NCBI GenBank assembly: GCA_945868475.1
Contig: CAMBLM010000004.1
Span: forward strand, 62,001 to 126,000
Direction of reading: 5' to 3'
DNA from: an uncultured Ruminococcus sp.
Lineage (GTDB): Bacteria; Bacillota; Clostridia; Oscillospirales; Ruminococcaceae
DNA: 64,000 bases
Shown here: positions 41,851 to 51,173 of the stretch, piece after piece
Layout: every line of letters starts with the position of its first letter
Numbering within the stretch: position 1 is the first letter of the stretch
Position numbers and translations under genes: made by a program
The notes under the pieces: model-generated
What the model was told of the DNA's origin: nothing
Databases searched by the model: none
The model's input: only the letters and a program-made list of their open reading frames with translations

Positions 41851-42238
41851 TGTTTTCCTTACCGTCCTCCCGAGCCGAACCGTTTTCCGCTGTGTTTTTC
41901 CTGAAGAAAGCGTTTTTGAAGCTTTCCGAGAACGAAACCGAGGAATTTTCCTCCGTTTCCCTCTGCATATCGCTGATATCATCATCATCGATATCACAGA
42001 GCTTTGTGATGCTGTTCGGAGCAACGCCCAAAAGCATGCCCTTTTTGCCGACTTTGACAACAAGGAGCTGCTTATCCTGCGCAACGCCGATACAGTCGAT
42101 TATTTTTATTCCGCGCTCCAGGCCGTTCCAGCCTGTGCTGCGGAACTTTTTATTCAGCCATCTTGTTCCGTAATAAACAAGAAAGATAAGTCCGATCACT
42201 CCGAGCAGGGAGCAGATCATCATTAAAACATTTGGCAC
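41831..42238 (-). CDS. fliO: FliO family flagellar protein
   Basis: A 135-aa protein with one N-terminal membrane helix (about residues 5-25), a small beta domain (IKIIDCIGVAQDKQLLVVKVGKKG), and an acidic tail. FliO helps assemble the FliP ring. The start is a GTG at 42238 with AGAGGACGG. It lies between cheY and fliP as in Clostridia, where it is sometimes named fliZ. Confidence 0.85.
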   Translation of the reverse strand: MPNVLMMICSLLGVIGLIFLVYYGTRWLNKKFRSTGWNGLERGIKIIDCIGVAQDKQLLVVKVGKKGMLLGVAPNSITKLCDIDDDDISDMQRETEENSSVSFSESFKNAFFRKNTAENGSAREDGKENNEKDDF

Positions 42239-42262
42239 TATTGCCGTCCTCTCTTAACCTAA

Positions 42263-42625
42263 TTAACCAAGAACCTTCTGAACTGTCTGGAGAATTCTGT
42301 CCGGCTTGAAAGGCTTTACGATGAAGTCGAGCGCACCGAGCTTTATAGCTTCGACAACCATTGCTTCCTGACCCATAGCGGAACACATTACTACCTTTGC
42401 AGCAGGGTCGCTTGCCTTGATGTCCTTGAGAGCTTCGATACCTGTCTTGTTAGGCATTGTGATATCCATGATAACAAGGTCGGGGTGTTCTGCGGCATAC
42501 TTTGTGCATGCGATCTCACCATCGGCAGCTTCGATAATATTTGTATAACCGTTCTTTGTGAGAGCGTCCTTGATCATCATTCTCATAAAAGCGGCGTCAT
42601 CAACAAGCATAATTTTCTTATCCAT
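42263..42625 (-). CDS. cheY: CheY, chemotaxis response regulator
   Basis: A 120-aa single-domain receiver. The acidic pair Asp9-Asp10, phosphorylation site Asp54 (VIMDITMP), Ser82 and Lys104 (FIVKPFKP) are all present. CheY-P binds FliM or FliY to set the motor rotation. It lies between fliY and fliO. The kinase CheA is not in the window. Confidence 0.96.
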   Translation of the reverse strand: MDKKIMLVDDAAFMRMMIKDALTKNGYTNIIEAADGEIACTKYAAEHPDLVIMDITMPNKTGIEALKDIKASDPAAKVVMCSAMGQEAMVVEAIKLGALDFIVKPFKPDRILQTVQKVLG

Positions 42626-42631
42626 AATTAA

Positions 42632-43984
42632 TTACTCCTTACCTAAATTATCCAAGAATTTGGATCTGATTATTTCAGTTATTCTTACAGCAAAGTTATC
42701 ATCGATAACAACAACGTCACCCTTTGCGATAAGGTTTCCGTTTACAACGATATCAACGGGCGCACCTGCCTGTCTTTCAAGCTCGATGATCGTACCCTGT
42801 GTAAACTCGAGTATCTCCTTGACCTTTTTGGTCGTTGAACCGATCTCAACGCTGACGTTGAGCGGAACTCCCATAAGGAGTTTAAGGTTATCGTTCTGCT
42901 CCTTATTGAGCGAAGCGTTATTATATGTAGCAAAGTTCTGGAGCTGGACGGGCTGAATGTTCATCTGCGGCTGAGGCTGCTGCGGAGGGTAGCCGTAAGG
43001 CTGCTGAGGATACATATTCGGCATCGGCTGTCCCTGCGGCATCTGACCGTACATACCGTACTGCTGCATATTCGGGTCGTAGCCGTACATTCCCTGCATC
43101 GGCATACCCTGCGGCATCTGCTGCGGCATGCCGTTCGGCATTGTCTGCTGCGGAACAGACTGCTGAGGTGCGGCCTGCTGCATTGGCTGCTGAGGCATCG
43201 GCTGAGGTGTCGGTGCAGGCTGCTGTGTCGGAGCTGCCGCGCCGCCTGCACCGTTAAGAAGTGCTTCGATCTCTGCCTGTGAAAGCGTTGCACCGCTTGA
43301 AGCAGGTTCTGTCGGAGTGTCTGCGGCAGATGCCGATGCGGAAGCTGAAGCTGCTTCATCAGCTGCTGCGCTGTAGCCTGCCATCATCTTTTCAGCCATT
43401 TCCTTAGCAAGGTCTATCGTAAGAACGGAAATGAACTCGGAATTTATAACGCCGTCGATAGTAAGGTTGAACTTGATGCTTACTACGTTTTCATCGCCGT
43501 TGACCTCATAGAGATCGGAGATGAGCTTTTCGCTGTCCTCAACGATAGCTTCCGGCGTGGAAATATCGACCGTTGTATCGATAATTTCCGAAAGAGCCGT
43601 TGCAGCCGCGCCCATCATCTGGTTCATGACTTCGCAGACGGCGGAAATATTCATTTCATCGAATTTGAAATCGTCCGTGACCTCAAGCGGCAGTCCCATG
43701 AGCTGATCGAGAATGAGCTGAACGTCGTTCTGTTTGAGAACGAGAACATTCTGTCCCGAAACGCCCTGTACATATTTGATCCTGACCATAATAGAAGGCT
43801 CAAGTTCAGGAAACGAGAGATCCTTTGCGCTTATGACGGTAACGGTCGGAGTGGTGATCCAAACCTTAGCCGAGAGAAGATTGGATACGGCAGTTGCCGC
43901 CGAACCCATGGTGATGTTCATTATCTCACCGATGGCGTCTTTCTCGACTTCGCCGAATCCGTCAACAAGTTTTTCATCACTCAT
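42632..43984 (-). CDS. fliY: FliY, motor switch and CheY-P phosphatase
   Basis: A 450-aa protein of three parts. Residues 1-205 are CheC-like, with VEKDAIGEIMNITMGSAA and AVCEVMNQMMGAAATALSE helices carrying the Glu/Asn phosphatase pairs. A linker of about 120 residues (225-345) is made almost only of Gln, Pro, Met, Gly and Ala. The C-terminal 90 residues form the FliN/SpoA domain (LLMGVPLNVSVEIGSTTKK) that joins the C ring. The Q/P/M linker is longer than usual. Confidence 0.94.
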   Translation of the reverse strand: MSDEKLVDGFGEVEKDAIGEIMNITMGSAATAVSNLLSAKVWITTPTVTVISAKDLSFPELEPSIMVRIKYVQGVSGQNVLVLKQNDVQLILDQLMGLPLEVTDDFKFDEMNISAVCEVMNQMMGAAATALSEIIDTTVDISTPEAIVEDSEKLISDLYEVNGDENVVSIKFNLTIDGVINSEFISVLTIDLAKEMAEKMMAGYSAAADEAASASASASAADTPTEPASSGATLSQAEIEALLNGAGGAAAPTQQPAPTPQPMPQQPMQQAAPQQSVPQQTMPNGMPQQMPQGMPMQGMYGYDPNMQQYGMYGQMPQGQPMPNMYPQQPYGYPPQQPQPQMNIQPVQLQNFATYNNASLNKEQNDNLKLLMGVPLNVSVEIGSTTKKVKEILEFTQGTIIELERQAGAPVDIVVNGNLIAKGDVVVIDDNFAVRITEIIRSKFLDNLGKE

Positions 43985-43992
43985 TATTGCTC

Positions 43993-45000
43993 TTACCTCA
44001 ATTCTTTATATATATTATCGATTTTAACGGCTTTCTTGTTGTTTTTTATACCAAGCTTGCCGTCAAACCAGAGATTATTTCCGATCTTAACGGTAACATT
44101 GCTGTCTATCGGCACATTGAGCGGAATGACATCGCCCTCCTGAAGAGTAAGGACGTCATACAAATCAAGCGTAGTTTCGCAGAGAACGGCGTCTATCTTC
44201 AGGTCGGAGTCCTTTATCGCGTCCATAAGAGATATCTTTCTCTCATTTTCACGCTTCGGGTCAAGCTTCTTAGTGCCTCTCGACCACTTGTCGCCGAACT
44301 TTGCCATTATCGATTCAAGGCCCATTGCAGGGATACATATTGAAATAGTATTCTTAACGTCCTTGATCTCGACTTCGAGCATTACGATTATAACGACTTC
44401 ATCGGGCGAGAACGGCTGAACTACACGCGAGTTGGTTTCGACCGATGTGAGGGACGGGTTTACGTCTATGTAGCTTCCCCACGGTTCTTTCAGCAGGGCA
44501 GCCATTCGTTTGAGGACGGTGGTCATAAGCTCGACTTCGATCTCGGTGAAATCCCTCGACTGGTCGGTATAGGTTCCTGCGCCGCCCATGAGCCTGTCCA
44601 TCATCGTATAGCTGATAGGGTTGGAGAGCTGGATAATGCAGCTCGTTTCAAGCACATCATCGTCCATGATCCCCATATTGACCATAGACATTATAACATA
44701 ATCGGGAAGAGCGTTGTTGAACTCATAATAGAGCTGCTCTTCTGTCTGAATGACCTCTACCTTGCAGTAAACACGCAACAGACCGGTCAGATAAGAGGAA
44801 AGCACACGGGAATAGTTTTCAAAAATGCCGTCGATCGTTTTGAGCTGTTCCTTGGTGAACTTCTTCGGCATTTTAAAGTCATAGGTCTTGACTTTTTTCT
44901 CGTTTGACTGCTCCTCGATCTCGTCCAAAGCCTTAGCGCCCTCTTCGGAAAAGCTGTTCAGAAGAGCGTCGATCTGGCTTTGCGACAGTATGTCAGCCAT
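43993..45000 (-). CDS. fliM: FliM, flagellar motor switch protein
   Basis: A 335-aa C-ring protein. It starts with the CheY-P-binding motif LSQSQIDALLNSF, followed by a middle CheC-like domain (about 45-230), and ends with a FliN-like SpoA domain (CETTLDLYDVLTLQEGDVI). It lies directly before fliY. The fliL gene normally found between motB and fliM is missing; only 58 bases separate them. Confidence 0.95.
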   Translation of the reverse strand: MADILSQSQIDALLNSFSEEGAKALDEIEEQSNEKKVKTYDFKMPKKFTKEQLKTIDGIFENYSRVLSSYLTGLLRVYCKVEVIQTEEQLYYEFNNALPDYVIMSMVNMGIMDDDVLETSCIIQLSNPISYTMMDRLMGGAGTYTDQSRDFTEIEVELMTTVLKRMAALLKEPWGSYIDVNPSLTSVETNSRVVQPFSPDEVVIIVMLEVEIKDVKNTISICIPAMGLESIMAKFGDKWSRGTKKLDPKRENERKISLMDAIKDSDLKIDAVLCETTLDLYDVLTLQEGDVIPLNVPIDSNVTVKIGNNLWFDGKLGIKNNKKAVKIDNIYKELR

Positions 45001-45058
45001 ATATTCGGATCATTCCTTTCTGACAGACGGAAAAATCGGTCTGTACTTTGTAGGTCTA

Positions 45059-46045
45059 TCATTCTGCTGCCGTTGGAGCGGCGGCCTTGCTTTCCTTCAT
45101 TTCGTTTATAGCGTCCTCTTTAGAAACGTAAGTCTTGCCGGGATCGCTTCTTCCCGTATCGGCAGGAGTGATCGTTTCGGCATCGGCATCGGCATCGGCG
45201 GCCGTGTCTGTATCGAGCATAGACGAGCCTTCCGAACCGGACGGGAGAACGAAGTTCGTACCGAATTCAAGCTGGAGAAGCTCATTGAGGACATCGGGGT
45301 TGGTGAAATCCATATCGTTTCGGATAAAGACGATCTCAACACGGCGGTTCTGACGTCTTCCCTCTTCGGTGGAGTTGTCTTCAAGCGGACGGTTCTTTCC
45401 GTAGCCTGCGGACGAGAATTTGTCCGAGTCGCAGGCGTCAAGGCTTATCATATACTTGATGACGGAATTCGCTCTTCCCGAGGAAAGATCCCATTCGTTG
45501 ACGTTTGAGGTCGCGCTTGCGGCTGTATGACCGCTGACCTTTATGGCATAGACAAGTTCGTTTATCGAACGTATGCCGTCGGAAATTATATCAAGGATAA
45601 ATTTACCCTCGTCGAGGAGGACATCGCTGTCGCCTGCGAAGAAAATATTATCTCTGAATCGCATATAAACGCCCGTGTCGGACATTTCAACGCTCACGCT
45701 GTCGGAAAGATTGTTTGAAACGACGACTTCTTTAAGATACATAAAGAAATCTTCAAAATCGACGATCTGCTCATCCTCGTTATCGACTTCGGGGATAGTA
45801 TCGTCATAGACAGCAGTGGGATCGTTGTTCGGATCGGGTTCACCGACTACACGGATATCGGTATCGGAAATTTTACCTTTTGAAAAGGCTTCGGCAATGT
45901 ACTGCCATTTGCTGGTATCCATAGATGACATTGAGAACAGAAGAACGAAGAACGTTAAAAGCAGCGTTACCATGTCACCATAGGTGTCCATCCAGCTTCC
46001 GCCTTCTTCTTCACTTCCGCCGCGTTTGCGAGCCACAAAAATCAC
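45059..46045 (-). CDS. motB: MotB, stator protein
   Basis: A 328-aa stator subunit. The single membrane helix contains the proton- or ion-carrying Asp24 in WMDTYGDMVTLLLTFF. The OmpA-like peptidoglycan-binding domain lies at about 130-245, with VSGHTAASA, LSSGRANSVIKYM and GYGKNRPLEDNSTEEGRRQNRRVEI. A Ala/Asp/Thr-rich C-terminal tail follows. It pairs with MotA upstream. Confidence 0.96.
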   Translation of the reverse strand: MIFVARKRGGSEEEGGSWMDTYGDMVTLLLTFFVLLFSMSSMDTSKWQYIAEAFSKGKISDTDIRVVGEPDPNNDPTAVYDDTIPEVDNEDEQIVDFEDFFMYLKEVVVSNNLSDSVSVEMSDTGVYMRFRDNIFFAGDSDVLLDEGKFILDIISDGIRSINELVYAIKVSGHTAASATSNVNEWDLSSGRANSVIKYMISLDACDSDKFSSAGYGKNRPLEDNSTEEGRRQNRRVEIVFIRNDMDFTNPDVLNELLQLEFGTNFVLPSGSEGSSMLDTDTAADADADAETITPADTGRSDPGKTYVSKEDAINEMKESKAAAPTAAE

Positions 46046-46127
46046 CTCACAGTATAAATACAGATAGATATAACACTTTGTAATCAGAAATTCTGTAATA
46101 TAACGCCTTAAAAATAGATTTCAAATA

Positions 46128-46136
46128 ATTATACCA
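46128..46136 (-). promoter_or_regulatory. possible internal promoter ahead of motB
   Basis: An extended -10 element TGGTATAAT lies in the AT-rich 186-base gap between motA and motB. The -35 (TGGCAA, 17 bases upstream) is weak. Confidence 0.45.
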
Positions 46137-46231
46137 CATTTCTTAACAAATTGCCATAGTTTTTTTGTAAAAAAGCAGAATTTTTCAAAATTTCTTGCGT
46201 CCTTTTTCCGCAAAAACTGACAAATAAGCCA

Positions 46232-47026
46232 TTATTCGGCAGAAGAAGCCTTTCCTGCCTTAGGCTTAGCTGTTGCAGGGAGCATCATACGGAGCTTTTC
46301 TTCAACATATCTTGGGTTAGCACCTGCTGCGATAGCGAGTGTACCCTCTTCGATGATCTGAAGGCAGAGTATTTCCTGATTGTGGTTGTATTTGCAGAGG
46401 TTACCGATAGGACCACAGAAAACGTGGGCAATGATACAGCCGTAGAATGTTGTGATAAGGGCGGTGGACATCGAAAGACCGAGCGTTGAAGCCGAGTCGG
46501 AGCTTGTAACGTCCATTCCTTTAAGCATGTTGATAAGACCTACGAGTGTACCTACCATTCCCATCGCAGGGGCAACGGCTGAACCCTTTACCCACATAGC
46601 GTAGTTGTTTTCATGACGTTCGCACATAAAGTCGATAGAGTCATCGAGCATAGACTTTATCTTGTCCGATTCATTGGCATCGACGATGAGCATGAGCGCA
46701 GACTTCATAAACGGGTCTGTGCAGGCATTTGCGCTTTCTTCGAGCGCAAGGATACCTTTCATACGCGCGGTCTTACAATGCTCGACCATCTGAGCGATAT
46801 AATCCTCCGGATCGTATTTTTTCGGCATAAATGCTATTTTGAGCATCTTGCCCGTGTTTTTTATTACCGAAAGCGGATATGTAAAGATAAGCGCACCGAT
46901 AGTACCGCCGAGAACGATAGCAATAGAAGCCGGGTCCCAGAAGTTCAGCAGACTTCCTCCCGTCATAATGCCCCAAACTATAAGTCCGAGTGCAAGAACC
47001 AGACCGATCAAACCTGAAATATTCAT
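46232..47026 (-). CDS. motA: MotA, stator protein
   Basis: A 264-aa stator subunit with four membrane helices (about 3-20, 31-52, 146-170, 182-205). It carries a cytoplasmic loop with the FliG-contact charged residues (MVEHCKTARMKGILALEESA) and MGMVGTLVGLINMLKGMD near residue 155. With MotB it forms the ion channel that drives rotation. Confidence 0.95.
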   Translation of the reverse strand: MNISGLIGLVLALGLIVWGIMTGGSLLNFWDPASIAIVLGGTIGALIFTYPLSVIKNTGKMLKIAFMPKKYDPEDYIAQMVEHCKTARMKGILALEESANACTDPFMKSALMLIVDANESDKIKSMLDDSIDFMCERHENNYAMWVKGSAVAPAMGMVGTLVGLINMLKGMDVTSSDSASTLGLSMSTALITTFYGCIIAHVFCGPIGNLCKYNHNQEILCLQIIEEGTLAIAAGANPRYVEEKLRMMLPATAKPKAGKASSAE

Positions 47027-47083
47027 TTGGCAGATATCCTCCTTGATTTCATATCTATTCTAAACGAGCGTCCCCTGCTCGGA

Positions 47084-47275
47084 TCATTCTTTGCAAGCGC
47101 CGTTCATACGGCGGAATTCAAACGATTTTTCGATGATCTCATCGAGTTTTTCTTTAAGTATGTATCTGTGACCGTTCATCATCGTGACGACGGTATCGGG
47201 GGTTTCCTCTGCCGCTTCGATGAATTCTTCATTGAGCATGAGCGGAGTTCCGTTAAGTCTTGTTACCAATATCAT
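47084..47275 (-). CDS. flbD: FlbD family flagellar protein
   Basis: A 63-aa protein that starts MILVTRLNGTPLMLNEE, the FlbD hallmark. The frame is open for 56 more codons upstream without any ribosome site, and AAGGTG precedes this ATG. FlbD-like (SwrD) proteins increase stator power in Bacillus. It lies before motA in the usual order. Confidence 0.92.
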   Translation of the reverse strand: MILVTRLNGTPLMLNEEFIEAAEETPDTVVTMMNGHRYILKEKLDEIIEKSFEFRRMNGACKE

Positions 47276-47487
47276 AATTTTTTCACCTTCATCTCCCACG
47301 GAATGGCAGCTCCGCCGAGCAGAGCCGCCGACCGAAGGAAAATTATTATGCGATAATTCAGCCGATGCGCCGAGCGGTTTATTTTTGTGTAAACCAAATT
47401 CTTTATCCGCGGACACAAACCTATTTCTGCCGCAAACGAGCAAAACGAAGTGAAGCGTGACGCGAACCTGCCGCAGGGCTTTCCTGC
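47276..47487 (-). other. gap between flgE and flbD
   Basis: 212 bases without a gene inside the operon. It holds a GGCGGCTC/GAGCTGCC hairpin near 47308-47332 just upstream of the flbD ribosome site. No promoter or terminator is clear. Confidence 0.3.
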
Positions 47488-48837
47488 TTATCTCTTGAGG
47501 TTTACAAGTTCTTCAAGCATTGAGTCGGAAGTCGTGATGATCCTTGCGTTAGCCTGGAAGCCTCTCTGTGTAACGATCATATCGGAGAATTCCTGAGCAA
47601 GGTTTACGTTGGACATTTCGAGCTTATTGGAAGCAACTGTACCTGCACCCTGCTCGCCTGCTTTTCTTACCTTGCCCGAGCCTGAAGCTGCAGTCTCGGA
47701 GAAGCTTGTGTCGCCGTTTTCGATAAGACCCTCGGGGTTGTCGAAAACTGTGATCTCAACACGCGCGATAGCTTTGAGTGTGTTGTTGTATGTAGTTGTG
47801 ATAACGCCGTCCGAGCCGATAGTGAACGCAGCAAGGTCAGCATATGTGAACTTGCCCGTTACAGCGAGGTCGTCAACTGTATAGGGTACATCATTGCCTG
47901 CATCGTCTTTTTTCTGATTAACAAGAGTGTAGGCCTGCTGTGCGCCTGTGTCATCGATCGTCACTGCGGACATAGCTGCCGAGCTTGTGGGATCGTTGGG
48001 GTCTTTCTTTGTGTATTTAAAGAAAGGAAGAGCCTTGCCGTTATCGTCCTCCATTGTTACATAGTTGCCCTTGAGGTCGCAGAGATAGAAGGTCTCATCA
48101 CCCGTTGCGTCATCTTTATCGATCTCGCCCTGCTTGTAACCGACGATCTTTCCGTCCTTGATAACAGCTTCAGGCTTTCTGTTGGTGTAAAGATAGCCTG
48201 TGTCCGTATCGGTATAAATGCCGTAAGCGTCTGCGATGAGGTCGTTTACGTTGATAGTATTTTCAAAGGTATAGTCTGTGGAGTTTATCTGATTGTCGCC
48301 GTTGTTGTCCTGAAGAGTATTCTTGAGAAGCTCCTGAGCGCTGAGGTCGCTGTTGAGGAGAAGACCCTTTTCGGTATTTCTTGTACCGAGAATGAATCTG
48401 TTGTTGTTGGAAACGAGATTACCGGCGCTGTCGATGCCGAAGTTGCCGTTTCTTGTGTATGTTATAGAGTCGGGCGAAGCTGTGAGATCGGGAGCGCCGC
48501 CGTCTGCGCCTGAGGAGAATGCGCCCGTTGCGAAGAAGCCGTCGCCGCTGATAGCGAGGTCGAGGGTCCTGTTGGTGGACTGGAACGAGGACTGCGACAT
48601 ATCTCTGTCAATAGAAGCGACCTGCGTACCGTAGCCGACTGTGGACGGGTTGTTACCTGCAAAGCTTTCCGTACCTGCAGCGGCTGTCTTTACCGACTGG
48701 TAGAAAACATCGCTGAACGAAGCTCTGGAGGATTTGAAGCCATATGTATTGACGTTAGCGATATTGTTACCGATAACGTCCATCTTTGTCTGGTGGGAGG
48801 TAAGTCCCGAAACGCCTGAATAAAGAGATCTAACCAT
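47488..48837 (-). CDS. flgE: FlgE, flagellar hook protein
   Basis: A 449-aa hook subunit. The N terminus MVRSLYSGVSGLTSHQTKM with VIGNNIANVNTYGFKSSR is typical. The C terminus VNLAQEFSDMIVTQRGFQ and TTSDSMLEELVNLKR complete the rod-like core. The variable middle is rich in Asp, Thr and Gly. The start at 48837 follows AAGGAGTG; 18 extra codons upstream are not used. Confidence 0.95.
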   Translation of the reverse strand: MVRSLYSGVSGLTSHQTKMDVIGNNIANVNTYGFKSSRASFSDVFYQSVKTAAAGTESFAGNNPSTVGYGTQVASIDRDMSQSSFQSTNRTLDLAISGDGFFATGAFSSGADGGAPDLTASPDSITYTRNGNFGIDSAGNLVSNNNRFILGTRNTEKGLLLNSDLSAQELLKNTLQDNNGDNQINSTDYTFENTINVNDLIADAYGIYTDTDTGYLYTNRKPEAVIKDGKIVGYKQGEIDKDDATGDETFYLCDLKGNYVTMEDDNGKALPFFKYTKKDPNDPTSSAAMSAVTIDDTGAQQAYTLVNQKKDDAGNDVPYTVDDLAVTGKFTYADLAAFTIGSDGVITTTYNNTLKAIARVEITVFDNPEGLIENGDTSFSETAASGSGKVRKAGEQGAGTVASNKLEMSNVNLAQEFSDMIVTQRGFQANARIITTSDSMLEELVNLKR

Positions 48838-48953
48838 TTTAATTACACTCCTTAAAAAGTTGCTGTTATATCTGTGCGGAGCGTCCGTCAAGTCAGTCGG
48901 GACGCTTATGATCTCCGGTTAGGTCCGATCGTTCCGACCGCACATTTATTTTT

Positions 48954-49373
48954 TCACATTATAACAGTAGAATCAATATTCGTGAAAATATTTCCCTGCA
49001 TATCATCTGCGGAGAGGGTCGTGATGACCTTGTTGTTTTTTATGCTGACGATGAAAGCATTTGAGCCTATCATAACAAGCGCGTCGTTTGAGCCTTTTTC
49101 GCCCGCAAGCTCGACAGCTTTATTGAGCCGTTCGAGAGTATCGCCGTTTTCGATATCTATCTGCCGTTCGGATATTCTCTCAAGAGCATGCTTGGAAAAG
49201 ACCACTCCGCTCTGTCCGTTCTGCTCAGTGCGCTTTTTTTCGTCAAGCTGACTTTGCAGTTCCTTTGCAAAACCGCTGTCCTCGGGTGAAGTCTTCGGAA
49301 CATTGTATCCGCCGACCTTGCCTGTCGTGACCGCCGTAATGCCTCTCGACTGCATCAGTTCGCTTATAAGCAC
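48954..49373 (-). CDS. flagellar operon protein, TIGR02530/YlxG-neighbour family
   Basis: A 139-aa protein of the conserved flagellar-operon family found between flgD and flgE in Clostridia and Bacilli. The core has FSKHALERISERQIDIENGDTLERL and the end has IGSNAFIVSIKNNKVITTL. The role is not established. The start is a GTG at 49373, though an ATG 6 codons downstream could also serve. Confidence 0.82.
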   Translation of the reverse strand: MLISELMQSRGITAVTTGKVGGYNVPKTSPEDSGFAKELQSQLDEKKRTEQNGQSGVVFSKHALERISERQIDIENGDTLERLNKAVELAGEKGSNDALVMIGSNAFIVSIKNNKVITTLSADDMQGNIFTNIDSTVIM

Positions 49374-49394
49374 CCCGAAGCACCGTCCTTTCGT

Positions 49395-51173
49395 TTAACC
49401 GACAACATTTACTCCCATTGAAGTAAGATTCTGTCTGAGATCCTCAAACTTCTGAGCGGACTGTGACTTTGCATAGTATGCGATCGAGATCTCAAACGGT
49501 GTTACATCATCTCCGACCTCCTGATTGATGATCTGGTCGATGGTGTATCTGCCCGATGTTTCGAGCCAGCCTGAATTGCCGTTGTCGAACATTATCTCAA
49601 CACGCTGTTTGCCGTCCTTGAAAGTAACGACCTCGCCAAGTCTGCCAACGCCGCAGTAGCCGATCTCCGAAATTTCTCTGCCGCTGATCGTTTTGCCGAT
49701 AACTCTTGAAGTATCTATTCTTGAAGTGATGGCTCTGTTGTTGATGAACTTGATATCGTACATTCTTGTTCCGAGAGCGTCTGCAAGAGCTGCCTGCTCG
49801 GGATATTTGTCTGCATCGAGTCTGTGAGGTGCGCAGTCAGCGTTTGAAATGCCGGGCTTTGAATCGGAATAAGCTTCAAGACCGTACTTTTCGCTGTATC
49901 TTGTGCTGTAGCTTCCGCTTGAAATGATGCTGTATACCTGTGCATTTGAAAGTGTCGGCGTGAGCTGACCTGTTCTGGAAGCATTCGCTACCGCAAAGAG
50001 GTTCGATGTTGTGAGGGGGATATCATATCTGCCTGCGGTAAGTGCTGTCGCTGTATCCAATGAAGACGCTGTGGAGGAAGTATTTGATGCCGTATCGGAA
50101 TAAAGCGTATTGTAGCCTGAATTCTGTGTGCCTGCGATGAGATTTGACGAAGTCACATCATCATTTGGGTTAGCATAGGTCGTATTCGGAAGAATGAGAT
50201 CCTGAAGATCCTCATACTGTGCAAGATATGCAGCCGCATAATTCGGGATATCGAGCTTTGTTACCGTTACCGTTTCATAACCGTCAAGGTTCGGTTTAAT
50301 GTTGTTTATAACGCTTACCGATTTTGTTTCAGTGCCGCTGATGGAATCAATAGTGCTCATAAGCTCGCTGAACAAAGCCTCCGACTGAGCCATATAGCTT
50401 GACATCGTTTCAGCCTGTGTAACGGTTGAATCGGTCGTGGTCGTTGTGCCGTCCGATGTTCCTTCTGCAGAACTGCCGTTTTCGGTCGTGCCGGAAGAAC
50501 CATCTGTTCCTTCTGTGCCGCCTGTGCCTTCTGTTCCCTCGGTATCGTCCTTTCCGTCTTCATCGGTCTTTCCGCTGTTTTTGAGCGAAACATCTTTGAG
50601 CGGATATTTATCCTTGCCGTCAACGATAACATAAGCGTTTCCGTCAAGTACAAGAACGTTCGTTACCTTGCCGCTTGCAACGATCTCGTCCTCGGAAGAG
50701 CCGTGGATATTGACATCCTGACCGATAAGCTTCGAGAGAAGATTGTAGATATCGGAAGAAGTAACGTTTGAAACAGTTGAAACTTCGTACTTGCCGCCGT
50801 TTACAACGAGATAAGGAGTACCGTCCGAAACAACTACGGATTCAACTATGCCCGTGTCATAATCATGACCGTCATTGACCGTTACAGCCTTTCCGACAAG
50901 GTTTGTCGCATAGCTGATATTTGCCTGCGAGGTCATATTCTTGATGCCCTCGAGCATCGAATAGGACGACATCTGCTGGAGCATATCGGTATCGCTCATA
51001 GGATCGTTGAAGTCCTGGTTGGACATCTGAGTTGCAAGTACCTTTAAGTAATCGTCAAAGTCCATATAGGAAGTAGCTTCGTCGCCTTTTGTCGTATCAA
51101 CGACCTTGTTGCTGTACTTTGAGTAAGCACCGCCCGTTGAATCGATGGAAAGGCTGCCTAAGCTGTTAGCCAT
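49395..51173 (-). CDS. flgD: FlgD, hook cap protein with long extra C-terminal region
   Basis: Hook scaffold/cap protein. The first 120 residues match FlgD: YMDFDDYLKVLATQMSNQDF, then TDMLQQMSSYSMLEGIKN and VGKAVTV. The total is 592 aa, several times the usual Firmicutes length. A second SH3-like repeat lies around 150-195, then a linker of Gly, Thr, Glu and Ser (about 200-250), then about 340 residues that I do not recognise. Near its C-terminal end is RLGEVVTFKDGKQRVEIMF. The start follows AAAGGAGG and overlaps fliK by 16 bases. Confidence 0.88.
   Translation of the reverse strand: MANSLGSLSIDSTGGAYSKYSNKVVDTTKGDEATSYMDFDDYLKVLATQMSNQDFNDPMSDTDMLQQMSSYSMLEGIKNMTSQANISYATNLVGKAVTVNDGHDYDTGIVESVVVSDGTPYLVVNGGKYEVSTVSNVTSSDIYNLLSKLIGQDVNIHGSSEDEIVASGKVTNVLVLDGNAYVIVDGKDKYPLKDVSLKNSGKTDEDGKDDTEGTEGTGGTEGTDGSSGTTENGSSAEGTSDGTTTTTDSTVTQAETMSSYMAQSEALFSELMSTIDSISGTETKSVSVINNIKPNLDGYETVTVTKLDIPNYAAAYLAQYEDLQDLILPNTTYANPNDDVTSSNLIAGTQNSGYNTLYSDTASNTSSTASSLDTATALTAGRYDIPLTTSNLFAVANASRTGQLTPTLSNAQVYSIISSGSYSTRYSEKYGLEAYSDSKPGISNADCAPHRLDADKYPEQAALADALGTRMYDIKFINNRAITSRIDTSRVIGKTISGREISEIGYCGVGRLGEVVTFKDGKQRVEIMFDNGNSGWLETSGRYTIDQIINQEVGDDVTPFEISIAYYAKSQSAQKFEDLRQNLTSMGVNVVG

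Noticed and set aside
41851-42084. N-terminal extension of fliP
   Set aside because: It overlaps fliO in another frame and lacks a ribosome site; the ATG at 41850 is followed by a proper signal segment.
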